A stretch of DNA of 64,000 nucleotides from Pegea sp. RAD2-039 (taxonomy: Eukaryota > Chordata > Thaliacea > Salpida > Salpidae): NCBI GenBank assembly GCA_034620365.1, contig JAQGEQ010000079.1:372001-436000 (forward strand). The letters run 5' to 3'. Positions 24,876-39,800 of this stretch are shown here, piece by piece. Within the stretch, counting starts at the first letter, position 1. Every line of letters begins with the position of its first letter. The position numbers and the translations under genes were made by a program. The notes under the pieces are model-generated. The model was given only the letters and a program-made list of their open reading frames with translations, searched no databases and had not been told where the DNA came from.

Positions 24876-27800
24876 CTGAAGGATGAATAAGTCCTAAGAC
24901 ACTGTAGAAGATCAAAAGCATTACCTGAAGTTGCAATATTTTATCGAGATGTTGATGACGTAATGCTAACTGGGTAAGCCATTGCAATGGCGTGTGCAGT
25001 GAGGCAGAACGGTCGTTTGCGGCCCATTGGTCAGGAGTTTTCATATCAATAAGTTGAGTTGCTACGATGACGTCATGAGGACTGAGAAATGCACCGAAAC
25101 GTTCAAATGTATCGAGCGATTGTTGAATGTTGGAAAGACATCTAAGAAGAGAAAGGTGTTCTTAAATTGTCAGCGCGATATATCGTCATCACCGCTTAAT
25201 TTCGAGAAGCAGAGAGTTAAGTTGACGGACTTCAAAACGCATAAATTCGGTGAAATGGATTCCACTGCTCGATAGCATTTTATTCAATTTATCTTCAATG
25301 TGATTCTAGAAAGAGTTGATAATTAAATCAAATTTACTCATCAATAAACGAAACCTTATTCCATAGTCTCGGAAGTTTTGAATGAAGCTGATGTATCTGA
25401 AGACACAACTGACTTCTCGATTTTTGATTTTGAATGATATTGGCAGAATGAGTTGTAAAAACTCCTCTAAAGACACAAGATAGATACTTTTTGGATTTAA
25501 TCAAGACATTTACCTGTTGATAATCGAAGGATCAGATGATTGGTTAGTGATGGTTGTGACTGGTTGCTGATTGGTTGGTGTTGGTGGGCGAGGGAAAAGT
25601 TTATGAGATAAAGTGGAAAGTTGAAAATCAAATATTAAATTCAATCTGAAGATAAAGTTGTAAAAATTACAAGATTCGAATCTTTCAATCAAACCTCGTG
25701 AAGATGTACTGTTCATCTCCTAGCACTAAATCTTGTGAATTATGTAAATTACAAAGCTCTACTGTTTGCAACTGTTTTTCATTGAGGGATTCCAGCTGGT
25801 TTAGAATCGTTTGTTGTTTTACATTTGGTAGGAAGAACACGTTTGGGATTCGATAAGTATCTAAAAATTAATTAAATTTTAATTAAACTTATTTCTGTTG
25901 TTAGTAAAAATATTAACTATTTCTGAATATTACTAAAATCATAAATTTTGATCTATTATTAACTTATTTATTAATATTTATTATTTGTAATTATCAAGTG
26001 ATTTATCTCACACAACCTTTAACTAATTCGTAATCTTTTTTTGTGCAATTTATTGAAATGAATTGCTCAATGATAGAGTTAAGAGTCTTCAAATCTTCTT
26101 CATTTGATGTAAATCTTCCATAGACATTTTGACATAATTGAAACCTACAAATGAATCATTTCAAAAATGGAGTTTATTTGAATGAGATTCAAACCTGATG
26201 GAATTAAAAGAAAAATTTTTTGAAACGGAATCACTACATGAATCAACTTTAAGTATTTCTCTTCTGAGTACCTCAAATGATTCCTGTTAAACAGAAATTG
26301 ATTAGAAAGGGAAGTTTCAAAGATCTTGAAGAAGATGTAGACTCCTTGGAATTCCTTTAATCTTGATTTCAATTTACTACTTGGCAACTTCGATTGTAAT
26401 TAAATTATTTTTTTATAATAAAGATTAAATGATTCAAGTCCCACAATTTTACTTTTCAGTTTCATAAATGAACGAAATAAGTTTATGAAACTTTCAAGTA
26501 ATCTTAACTCTTGAAAAGTCAAGATCAGTCTAGATGGTGATTGAATCTTCTTCAAAAAAGAAGATCTCTTATCTGACTAAGAGTAAAAAACCTTCAGTTG
26601 TTCAGATGAGATGTTTTCTTCCAAGACTTTTCCATCTTTCCAACCATTTTTAAATTTGCATCTTAGCAAAATGACTCCATGCATCATACTGACGTTGTGT
26701 AACAATGGCAACCATTCATTTCGTGACGTCATATTAATGACGTCATTGGTCAGGTAGTTGGCAGTAAAGTTGAGTATTGTTGACTTGATAGTCTGTTTGA
26801 ATCGAGAATTAGTGACGTCATCAGTAATATTGTGATGTCTCACCTCAGGAGGATGTAATATGACTTTATAGAATTGATGAAGGAGTCTTGTTGAGATCTG
26901 TTCATCTTTTTCACATATAAGGAATAAACGGAAGTTAGGAGAAATTTTATGATTAAAAGATTTTATTTCTTGCATCAGTAATTGGAAAAGATGAAGATTT
27001 GAATTAAAATCAGAAATTAAAATCCAACAATTCTGAAAATTTCACTTTTATTTTATTTGATTATCAAATATTGACAACCACTTACACTTGTCATTAATTT
27101 CTGAAATTCTTTTCGAATTTTATTTTTATCTTCATTTTTCAACAGTAACGAGATCACGTGACTTCGAATATCCAACTTTCGTGATGTTTCTTGAAATTTT
27201 TTAATAAAATTTTCACTTTCACCTGAGAGAAGTTATCACTTTTAAATAACAAATTTTTGATTAAAGACTTTTTTTTCACCATTTTCAGAAATTATCAAAA
27301 TTTGTTGAAAATTTTTTACAATTTTTATAAAATTTATTTCTTCAAATTTCAAAATTTTTTTGCCCAAAATTTTCAGCACAAATTCATTTGTAGCTTCCAA
27401 TAATCGATCACTTCGAAGAGCTCTGCAAACCAATATATATGACGTCATCAAATTAACACGAAAATGACGTAATCACCTGACAACAAGTAGTCGTTGTAAC
27501 AACGTCAACTGTTCGTCAGTTTTATCAGGTAATTTGAATTTAGAGGAATTTTCCGGGTAATCCCCTTCACAAAGAAACCGCCATTGCACCTCACGTCCGT
27601 CACGACTCATTTTATCAAATAAATCATGAAACCATTCATAAGAAGTTGCAAGAATCTATTTATTTAATCTAATTAATTGACAACATCAATAAACTGATAA
27701 ATTACTTTTAAATTAGCAAACTGCTCATCGTTCATCCATTCATATTGTTTCGTCGATTTAGCGCGCGTTTCTGACGTCATAATATGCTCACATGACGTCA

Positions 27801-30800
27801 TTACTGCGTGACCAAACTCAGGTGAGATCAAATATTCACGTTCTCCAACACCCACGTGACCTGAATAAGCCAGCTACAGATGACGTCATCACTAACGTCA
27901 GTTTACCGTTTGAATTTTCAATTTGAAGAGAAAGAAGTATTTCAAAGATGATTTGATCGCGTTCAAACAACAATTCGCGCGTTGTGACGAAAGCAAATCG
28001 CGTCATCTCATTACAGATCGTTTTCAAAGACGAACGCTCCGAGTCACGAATGCTGACGTCATACAAGCTACAAGACAATTGATGACGTCATCAGCTTATG
28101 AATTCTGCTACTAACTTCGTTAAATGGTTCCAACTCAGCTGATACATTGGATTCAACAGCTTTAATGACGTCATAACTTCGAATAAAAGAGCTCCTCTAG
28201 TGGCTATTTGATCGAAACTGGATTTACTTTGAAGGATTGAAGAGTGATGAAGAAGAATTTTATTAAAACTGAAAAAATATTAAAAGATGAAAAAATCGCA
28301 AAAATCTTCGGGAGCTTCGAGAAAAATCCCGAAGATCTTTAGGTAACTAAGACAACCATGCATCTTTGTAACTACCTCTCAGTAGTCTCATTCAATCGAC
28401 TCATTGTTTCATTCAACTTCTTCATCAGATTTAAATCATTCATCAATCTTTGTTCACCAATCATCATTTGTTTCATCTCTTCTTCTTCTAATTCCATCTT
28501 CTTCATCAGCTTCATCTTCTCAACTTCACAACTCTTCCAGTCTTCATTCAGTTTCAACTTCTCTTTCCTCACAAACCTACAAAACAATCAGTTCCTTGAT
28601 GACGTCACAAGTGATGACGTCACAAGTGATGACGTCACCTGTCCAAGAGTTCTTGATGAAGAGATTCATTTGATCGTTGAAAATTGATAACTGATGTGTA
28701 AGCTGCAACTTCCGGCGGGATCATTTGAGGAGCGGAAGTTGTATGAAGGAACAACCGGAAGTTGCTGTCACATTCAACTTCCTCTTTTCCAACCTGGACA
28801 CAAAACTTGAAGATCTTTTTTCAATTTCCGAATCTTCTTCACCAGAATTTTGAACTTTGAAACTTTGGCGTCGATGAAGCGTGAAGTAGATTTGAACACG
28901 TGATCGAATCGTACGTCATCAACAAGCTTTTGTACGTCACAATACGTCACTAGTAGAATATTTCCTTCACTCAAACAAGTCTCAAACTGATTACGTAGAA
29001 TCTGAATGACGTCATCACGCTTTTATTTGCATAAAACTAGATATAAGATTATTACATCATAATCGATAATTTGAATATTGTTGCCATGGAGATTTTTGAG
29101 CCAATCAATTACACTTCCTTCTACATCACAAATAAGCGGCCATGACGTAGTAGATGACGTCATCACACATACTTGATTAAGTGAAGAAGGGTCGGTTGGT
29201 ATATTTAAAATATTTAAGTTCTGAATTTCAATTGGCGATTTAAGAAATTCTGATAAACTAAAAAAAAATTAATTTGTAAAAAAATCCAGAAAAGTCTCCG
29301 GAAGTAACCTGTAGTTGTTGAAGATCAGTTTACTTGGAGTTGGTAAGTTGTAGTGACGACAAACATGTGAATAAAAAGACATCATTCTTTCATGACCTTC
29401 TGAAGTCATTGACGAGCAATAAGTGAGGTAAGCGGCTGCTAGGATACAGTTAGTGACCAGTTGTTCCTTGGTAACCAACTCAGTGAATTGTTCATTCCAT
29501 TTTCTTTCAATTTGTTTCAAACTAAAAATTTCGATTTAAAATTTACAGTTGTGAGCATTGTGACGTCATCGTACTTTTGTAGCGTCGTCAATGATGACGT
29601 CAAACGTTCTCGACAGTTTTCAAGTTCAACTTTTAATTTAAACTTTTTTACAATCACTTCATCATATCTGCAACAAAATAAATCTTCATCATCTAAATGT
29701 TCCCTGATGACGTCATCATACTTGGCCTGTAATTGGTCAATTGAAGATTGAATTACACAAATGTCATCTTCTCCTAATCCTTCAATTGACGTCATCGAAT
29801 CAGGAATGACGTCATCACTCATATCAGCAATTTGATTGGCTTCTTCATCAAGAGCATTTTTCTGCTTGAAGAAAAGCTTGTAGATTTGAGAAGATAGTTT
29901 TAAACTTTGTACTCTTTCTTCTTCCTGCATCTTCTTCATCTCTTCTTCCAAATGATCAAGATGATGAATAGCGGTTTGAAGAGGCGAACATCTTTTCGTG
30001 TATTCCAAAATTGAAATAACAAACTCGACTAACACCGCAGCATCTTCACTACTATAACGAGCAGATGCGATTGTGATTCCATCACCTTGACAACAAATAC
30101 ATCATGATGACGTCATCACTTCATTTGTCAACCACCTTGTTGTTGTTTTGGTTTTGGCATTGACTTGTTACTAAGCAACGATCCTTCACCAGTGATACCT
30201 TCATCTTCATCGCTTCTTTTCATCAAATAACTTTCAACTTCTTCCATCACTCCCGCTTCCAATCCATTCTGCCACTTCACACTGTAATCATCGTTCTAAT
30301 CATCTTAATCTTCAGAAGACATCATCACCTGTGTATCATCTCCACAAATTTCGGAGTATCATTCATAAAATTTTGCATAAATTTCCATTTATTCAAATCG
30401 ACAACTTTCTTTTTCGCTGAAATTCGACAATTGAATTTTTGGGGCACCTAGGTGCTGCTTTTTTACCTATTTTCTTTTGTCGTGACTTTTTTGTGATATG
30501 AGGACTCCATGTTGTAGATGAAGACATCCTGGAAGATACATCTGATCTTCTCGTAAACTTATCAGTTGATTGTTCACCACCTAATGACGTCATCCATGGT
30601 CGGGCACCAACTAACACCATCACCATTTCTAAAACCTAAATGATGACGTGAAGTTTGGGGTCTGACCACGTGACCACAATTGACCTGGGCAACCAGTAGT
30701 GGCGGATTTTTAAAAGCTTTTAATCGTTCAATACAATTGCGATCGACTTTATTTCTCCAATATTCGACTTGAGTCTTCGCCAACGTCAAACTCAACCTGC

Positions 30801-33800
30801 CAACCAATAAACCAATCACGAAACGCATCACCTGATGACGTCATCACCTCGCGTCATCTACTTGTAATCTTGCCGCTTTCATGTCGCCATCGATTCGATT
30901 TTTTTTCGAGTTTAGTTTAATTTCTTTCATTTCATCAAATCTGACGTCATATTCATCATGTTCTGCGCAGACTAACTCGTCGATGACGTCATCATCAACT
31001 ACGTTGTCAACCTCTAATTCCATCTGTTACATCACGAAGCTATATAAAACAGTGATGACGTCATCATCAGTACCTGCATGAAAACTTGAAGAGTAGATGG
31101 TTCTGAGCTGAAAGTGACTTTCAACTTTTCCATTTTTGTCATTTCATTTTTTAATTCCAAAAACAATTTAGTTGAATTCCTCTGACATTCATCCAAATTA
31201 TCTTCAAGCGCCTAAAAAAATTGAGAAAAAAAAAGTAATATTCGTTGAAAAATATCAGATAAGAAATAAATAAAAATATCTTATTAAAAGAGAAAAAATT
31301 TTCAAAAATAAACATCTTAAGATCAAAATAAGATCATGAAAATGAGATGAAGATCAAATACAAAGAAGATTGATAAAAATTAACAAATAAATAAAATTTA
31401 AAAAAATAATATAAAAATGTTGTGACGTCATTACTTCGATTATATCTTCCATAGTTTTAACATCACTTCGAGTTTCATCTAATATCTCTAAAGATCTTCG
31501 TAATTTTCTAGTTTCTAAATCCAATTTTTCACTTTGCATTTTATACAATTCATGTAAACACATCATAAAACTCCGAAAAGTTGAAGGGCCAATAAAGAGC
31601 TCCGCAGCCGACTTTTGATCACATCCTACCCGCTGTTGAATCTTTATTTGCTCCTCAACAATTTGTTTCGTGTATGGCAAGTTATCAACTTCCAGCCGCT
31701 GATTACGTATCACTTCTTTGTCATTAATGACGTCACAGGTGGTTTCTACTATAGAGATGGTTGGTGTGACGTCACCAGCCCATGGGGCCGGCTTGCAGTC
31801 CCGTAAAGTCAGACTATAAAACATCAGTTAGTGTGACGTCAGAGTTTTCTCGGGGACTTCACCTGTGTATGTTTGCGATTGCCATTGTTAAAGCTTCGCG
31901 CGTTTTATGTAAAATGTCATGCGCCACCTGGTGGTAGTTTATAAAGAATTCTGCTTCTTGAATAAGTACTTCTTGTGACCAGTCACTGATCCAAATCACC
32001 TGTATTAGCGTTGATGACGTCATACAATAACGTGACTTGGCACTCACCTGACACCTAGTGACAACAGCTGGAAAACAGCACAGCGCATCACGAATTAAAT
32101 CATGAGCGGGAGGAAGAGTAAGGATTATATGCAAATTAGTTCGCACTCTTCGTGTAAAGGAACGTTTTAGATCTTCACAAAGATTTCCACCGGAATTTTT
32201 TCGCATTTTTGGTTCTAGAACCTGACACAGATTGTTACAACATCAATTTGATGGATGCTGAGACTTACTTGAAGAAAACCTTCCATTTCATCATTTGAGA
32301 ACAGATGTGGGTAATCCCCTGAACTGAGGAGACTATTCACTGCATCCAGAAAGACTTTTTCCGATTTCAAATTGCGGCCAGTCAGTAAAATGGCAGCTTG
32401 TCCACCTTCGATACCAGCGAGGCGGACAACTGTTCGAAGACTGTTTAGGAAAGTAGGAAGTGATGTAGTGTCGATATGAAGAAGTTGAATCCCTGTGAGA
32501 TGAAGAGTCAATCTGACAAGTTGAGAAAGATGACTCCCAATTTGACCGATCATCAAAATATTTCCGCTGAAAAAAACGCGATTAGCAAACTTCTTGCGTA
32601 ATGACGTCATCACACCTTTGTTCATATGACAATACTCGATGAAGACGAATCACGTGACAAATGACGTGTTCAGTGAGGATGACGTCATTGAGACTTTTAT
32701 GACGCGATTGTTGATTTTCATTGAAATTTGAAAGATGACTTTGTAAACAATTTAATAATTTTTTGGGACTTTCAATTGTTCTTAAAACTTTCTTCATTTT
32801 TAACTTCTTCTTTCGCTCATCATTCATTTTCGCATCAGCTGATTAAATTTATGACGTCATCACTACGCGACAAATATGATGTCATCACTAACTTGGAAAA
32901 GTTACGAAATATTTGGTGAGATTTAGAGCGCCATCTTCAGACCATTGATGGAAAGTTTCAGAAAGAAGTTTTTCAACATTTTTATCAAACCACGTGACGT
33001 CAGCAACTCGTGACAAACTGTCGCGAATCACGTGTTCTAATTCATGTTTCCATAGTGATATCACAAAAATTTCATCGTTGTCATGGTTACATCGCATACA
33101 GCGAGCAATTTGTGAAATTTGATGCAATGAAAACGCGTACAGCTCGCGGCCTGGCATCGCACTGTAATGATGACGTCATCGAAACGAGAATTCAGTGATG
33201 ACGTCATAGCTTACCAGGGTTTCAGCGTCTTTCTAATCAAATTGTAAATTTTACAAGTTGTTGTTGAAATTGCTTCTAAAAGATCATTTGAAATTGAATT
33301 AATATTTGTTTCAAAAATTGAATAAATGACGTCATAAAGATCATCATTTGACGCTGTCTCCAATCGAATAACAGCGAAATGACGTAAGAAGCGTGGATCA
33401 AAGTTAAGATCAGAATTGGAGTTAGTTGCCATGGTTGCAATGATCTGAAAATCAAATAATGATTAAAAGAAAATTAGATGAAGATGAGAAAGTAAAAATT
33501 ACTTGATAATCTTCAATAGTTCTCCATTCAAAAGAATCTTTCAATTTATAGATGACATCATCATCTACTAAAGTACGCAAGAGCTCGTTGCACGGTTGAA
33601 TACACTTTTGATTGACAGCTGGCAAGTTGATGTCATCAATTAACAGCTGAAACAAGTGATTGATGTTTTATTCCAACATTCAACTATCAGTTTATCACCT
33701 GAAAAGTTTTCTTATTTTTTGCTCCGTATACGAATCCGTGTCGATGACGTAATTGACTCTCGATGAAGTTGTGAAGTTGTGTAGCTGATGAAGCGTGACT

Positions 33801-36800
33801 AAAAACTAATTTGCATAAATTCGTGGATTGAGGTGCTGTATTAAACATTAGCATCAGTAAAAGGTTGAATGAGTAATTGAATCAAATACGAGTTGAGTTG
33901 AGGATGTTGTCAAGGAGACAGCTCTTCCCACTTCCTCTTTCTCCAACTAACATCACGTGACTTCCTGATGACATCATCAGTTCAATCAACTTTCGAGATT
34001 TTATAGTTTTGGAAGTTTCGACAAAAGTCTGTAAGAAATCAATGTAATCCACAAATCCAGTTTTATTTCAAAGATCTTACGTCATCACCGATGACGTCAC
34101 TAGTATTGTAAGTGGTCTCAGGCAGCAGGGCTAACCACGTGTCCCATTCACCTGATTCGTCGACGTAATAATCGAAAAGTGAAGCATCATTGTCGTAATC
34201 TGGAAGACTACATCATCAGTTAGTTGAAGAAGTCTCTATTTCATCGAGACTTACGAATTTGAAAGATTTTTAAGAAGTTGACTGAACTTAAGAGCAACTG
34301 ATGTTTCCAAAAGTGACCCAAATGACCAAATCAAAGAAAAAAGGGCCAAACGCTCGATATGTAGGTCAACTTTCATTTGCTGGACATCTAACAGCTCAGT
34401 GAGAAATGCAAGACAGGTTTGAAAAAGTCCAATTTCACAAACAGCCAAAATAGTTTCACTGTTGAAGTGAAGACATTAAATAGATGTGGATTGAGAGCAA
34501 GTCTTTACTTGGGATGTTGCTTGAAGATCAAATTGCAAATTGCTGGAAGAATTTTACAAAAGCATTTTTCAAGGACTTGTTGTTCTTGTTCTGATCTTCC
34601 CGAACTCCACGATTTGAAAATATCCTTCCAACCAATGACGTCACAATCAACAAACACGGTACCCTGCAAGGTATGTGATCCGTTTGTCACGTGGGCCACA
34701 AGTCACGTGGGCCACAAGTCACGTGTAACTCACCATTTTACTACAAATAGAAGGTGGACTGTCCTGTAGATGAGAACATTCGAAAATAATTTGAAGATTA
34801 TTCTTCAAATCTAAACTTTCTCCATTTTTTAGATTTAATTTCTTTTTATCGATTGCGCTGATGACGTAATCCATCCAATCACCAGCTGGTGTTGAATCAA
34901 AGCATATCCATGTTACACTACGATTCTGTAAAATCAGACTTTCATGCAAGATGATGAAGATGAAGAAGTTTTTACTCGAATAGCTTTGCGCCACACAAAA
35001 CTGATCAAACCATCATTCCAATCATTTAGATGATTTGAAGATCCGAATATCAGATTAGAATCCTCAGTTATCAGAGGATTCAGACGAACTAGTTTGTGTC
35101 CAGCTACAAAAAGATGTTTTGTTATAGAACCACTACAGGTGAAGTCCCCTCAAGACCTAATCTTCATCTGATCCACATCACATTTTACTAACTAGAGTCA
35201 TTAAGGAGTCAATTAAATGAGTCTGTAAACGTGATTGGTTGATCAGCGATTGTTATTAGCATATGAGAAGGAATCAATGGTTTATAATAATCGATTTTGA
35301 ATATAATGATTGAGTCCCATTAATTTGATGATCGAAGATTTGAATATTTAGTTTCTGAACCTTTTTCATTTGTTAAATGTTGAAGAGATGAAGTTAAAAC
35401 AGATAAGATTGAAGTCTTTCCTTTTCCAACAGATCCTACAATTATTACTCCTTGTTGTAAGCTTGTTACTAGATGTAGCTGAAGTACTTTAGCAACAAAG
35501 TTGTCGTTGGCAACCAAACCTCGTTGCTTAGCAACCTAGAATCGCAAGTGTCATCTCTCAATTTATTTTTTATGAAAAACGGAAATACTTTTTTTATAGC
35601 CTCCTTCAAATTGTAGCTGTCAGATACACCTGATGACGTCATCGGCAGTATCGTAGAAGGCCACGTGACGCCTTCAAAAACATCACGAACAATACTGATA
35701 AATAAAGCTTTCTGATTGGTTGAAAATGAAGGTGAGATAGTTTCAATTAGAGCCTGAAAAATTGATGAAGTCACTTCTATATAGACATGGCAATACCACC
35801 ATGGTTACCTGGGCAACCAGTCCATGATCCATTTTTGCTTGATTAGTCATTAACTGAGAAGTTGATGACGTCACGCAGCTTTTCCGCGCTCTTTCTACAG
35901 CTGAGCTTCTTATAGTCATTGAAGTAGTTCTGAAACAACAGCGTTACATCATAATGACGTCATCATGATGACGTCATATGCTGACAAAACTAACTTGACA
36001 GTTGGTGATTGGCTACTAGATCTTACACTTCGTTGTGACTCAATTCGAGTTTCTTGCTGCATAACTACTTGTTAGTGACGTCATCAATGATGATATATTA
36101 CCTTGTTTAGTATTCCTTTTTGATCAGCAGCGACCCTTAGTGACGTCATCACCATTGAAACTGTGACGTCAACATCGAGTTGATCACGTATCATTTGACG
36201 TGACGTCATCAAACAATCAGCAAGAATCTTTATCGATTTAAAACCAAGAGAACTGCAGCGTGATCTGATGATGACGTCATCATCTACATTAGCCAACCAC
36301 ATGGTTCGGAATTGAGCTCTGAAGTCAGCTGATTAATAGGAGGAGGGAAAATGGAAAACCGACTCTACCTGAGTTTTGGTGCCAATTTTGGCTTTTGACC
36401 AAAAGTCGCTAAAATCAGAATTTCTTTTTCTAATTTTACTTCAAATCCCGAAATGTTAATTGTCTTTAACTACAACAAACCCTTGTATTGATGACGTCAT
36501 CAGTCACGTGTAACGACATCACTAACCTTAAGTTTGAGAGCTGTAAACAGTCGACACATGAAATCAAGAATTACGTCAACAGTGATGCTGTCAGCAAAAT
36601 CCAGTTTTTCCAAACTCGCCCAACAACCGTCCATCGTCAAGCCCTGAAATATGATGACGTCACTACCACAAAACTGGTCACGTGATGATGAAACATACTC
36701 GAAGTAGTTTAGAAAGCGTTGTTACATTGAGTGCGTTGCTATGACGACAGTTTATAACAAGTAGAAATTGAGCTGCTAGCGTTGCTAGGCAACTAATAGT

Positions 36801-39800
36801 TTCTTCACCTTGACCTATCACCGCAAATCCCTGAAGAATACATTTAAGTGACGTCATGAGGTTTATGACGTCATAATCACCTTGTGGTCACGGAGAGCAT
36901 TACACATCACCAAAAAGGCTTTTTCACAAGTTGGTGCAAGAGCAATCGATGATGATGACGTCATCAGTTCATAACCATACGCCACCTGGTGGTCGAAAAT
37001 GGTCAGCTTCTGATTGGCTGATTGTTCTTCAAGTGATGGGTAGCAACGAATTGTGCGTCGCCACTCAAAATCATCTTCATGACAACAGTTACGTCATTAA
37101 TCAATTACAAGTGATGACGTCATACTTAGATCTCGAATCTTCTTAGAGGCAAGAGAATCAAAAGAGTCACGAAGTGGAATTGCAAACGAAACGAAACTTT
37201 CAAGTCGACGCTTTATGACGTCATCATCGCCATCATGACGACGCGAGAATCGACTTAACAGCAACGCGACCCTTTGTAGGTAAGTGTGGTTATGGTGATT
37301 ACATCATCACCTTGGTTACCTGGCAACAGAAGCAGAAAATTTTCTGGTTTCATTTTGAATGGATTTTCGATCAGATTTTTGTGAAGAAATTGCAAATTCT
37401 GAATTCTTTGTCCATAAATGTAACAAAACCAGACGACCTATCTGTCCACTGTACCTGTGACGTCATCAGCGTTAATTCCTTGTTGAGATGATGATGAAAT
37501 TACTTGAGAACAATCTCTTCGAGTGGAAAAAGGGATTTGACGTCATGAAAGGCATCCAGAAGATTTTTATGAATTGAAGATCGAACTTGAAGCTGAAGAA
37601 GATTCAACCAAAATTCATCTTTCAGAAAAATCTTCAAAGAAATTGGAAGAATCGGATTAGTTGTGAAAGATCAAAAATTTGAGATTGAAAAAAGTCTTTG
37701 GATGAAGAGAAAACTTTTTTTTACATTTTCATTCAAATCCAGAACTTCTTCATCTTCTCCAACCACGGCAGTCACGTGACTCGCTTCTCTGACGTCATAG
37801 ATGCTTTCAACACATTGTAAAGGTTCCCCTGATCGTAATCCCTGAATAATTTACATGAAAGATGGCGACATCAAAAGTCTTAAGAGTTTGTTGCTCACTG
37901 ATTTCAGTTTAGAATGAATTGAAGGTGATGACTGATCAAAATGAAGATCAGAAGACGCAAGAAGTGAAGATTTGAGTGAGGTGGGAGTTTCAATTCGGTT
38001 CTTCTCAATCTTCAACTTCCTGATGCTTGTGAAGATTGATTTGAAAACATTTTCAAAGTTGCTGACGTCATCAGGTCGAGAAAGAAACGATAATAACTCT
38101 GCGTTTGTGACGTAGAAGAAACGTGGAAAATGAACTCGTTTGTCGTCAAGGTAACTGTCCAAGCAATGTAGTGACGTCATCAGCTCATCACGCATGTGTT
38201 TGAGGATGAGTGCTTCCCCATCACCATGACAACATTGAAGCAAATTTTTGGTGTAATGCATTTTTTTCATTAATTTCACAAAATTCTTGTCAACAGCCAA
38301 AAATCTTTTTGCTTCCTAAATAAAAAGAGAAATTTGTTGTCAACTCTGACAACCTGTTACATCTGTTAACAATCAATTCAGAACGTAAAATTATAAGGAA
38401 GATTCAGAAGACATTTTTAAAGAGCATCTGAATAAGATTTTGATCCTAAACTCAATATTGATGAAGATTTATTTGAGTAATTTTGGAGGTTCTAATTACT
38501 TGAGCTAGTTGTTTTATAGTGATAGTGTCTGAGAAAACTGATTCAAGATGAAACCAAAGTTGTTGAAGTTCCAACCAAACCTCCAAAACTTCTGCAACTT
38601 CCTTCAACTTTTCGGACCAAGATAAAGCTTCACTTCTTACAGGTCCTGGAAGAACAATCTTTGAAATCTTTGAAAATCTTCTCAGACTTTTACCTGTATA
38701 TTTTGATGTCAGCATCTTTACAAGCTCTATTTGTACATTTTCTAAATCTTCAAGAAGTCTTTCAGTATGCTCTTTATCAAGGAGCACATATCCTCGTGTC
38801 CGATGTTTTTGGAAGAGTAGTACTTGTTCTGACCATTCTTCATCAATAGTTTTCACATTTAATTCTAGTTTCAACTCCAAACCAGCAGTTTGAGATATTT
38901 CCAAGATTTCTTTCTCATGTCTTTAAAATATAAAGAAGATTAAAGACTCAAAATGTTTATGATCAGGATGATCCTTGAGATGAGGATTGGGTATTTATAA
39001 AACTTGAAAGTTGCTAATATCAGAATAGTTTATTTTTACTTTTAAATCGTAAATTGTTTTATAAAAAAAGATTTGATGTAAAACTGTTGGTCATTTTCTC
39101 ATTTTTTCATATTTAAAAAAAATATAAAAAAGAAACCAACGACTTTAAGCTATCAGGTAAATGTTTTTCAAAACAGGGTTACCAATTATAATTATGAAAA
39201 AGATTGAAACGATAGTGAGTTGTTATCAATTTCACAATAATATGATTTCAAATATTACTTTAGAAGCCCTGTGTCGAGTAAATCTCCAATTTTGAACAAA
39301 TTAGTTTCTAATTGAAATGAACTATTTGTAACTGACATCAATTTCAACCAATGACGGTTTCGTATTTTCTAGAAAAAACCAAGACTTTGTTAGTTTTTCC
39401 TGTTGGATAAAAGCTTTCTTCTATTTTGAGTTAACATAGTAAAGATATCTTCAAATTTAGCTCACCGAGATTTTTTGATCCTTAAAAGATACCTGAAAAA
39501 ATTTCATTATAATTTTGGTCTGATGTAAAATTCAAGAATTTTTTCAAATTTTTGTTGAAATTTTGAAGACTTTTTTCATTTTTTATACAAGAAGAAGAAA
39601 ATCAGGGAACCTGTTCAGATAACTTCTGTAGGATCGGAAAGACATCTAAATAAAACTGAATGGAATCTTTCATCTCCACAAAAGCTCCACTTTTTCTTAC
39701 ATCTTCTGGAAGCTCTTCACATTGCTTCCAATATGAAGACACTTCTTCATTACAAACATCAAGATGAACAGAGCGCCATAAAGTTGATCGAAACCTCTTT

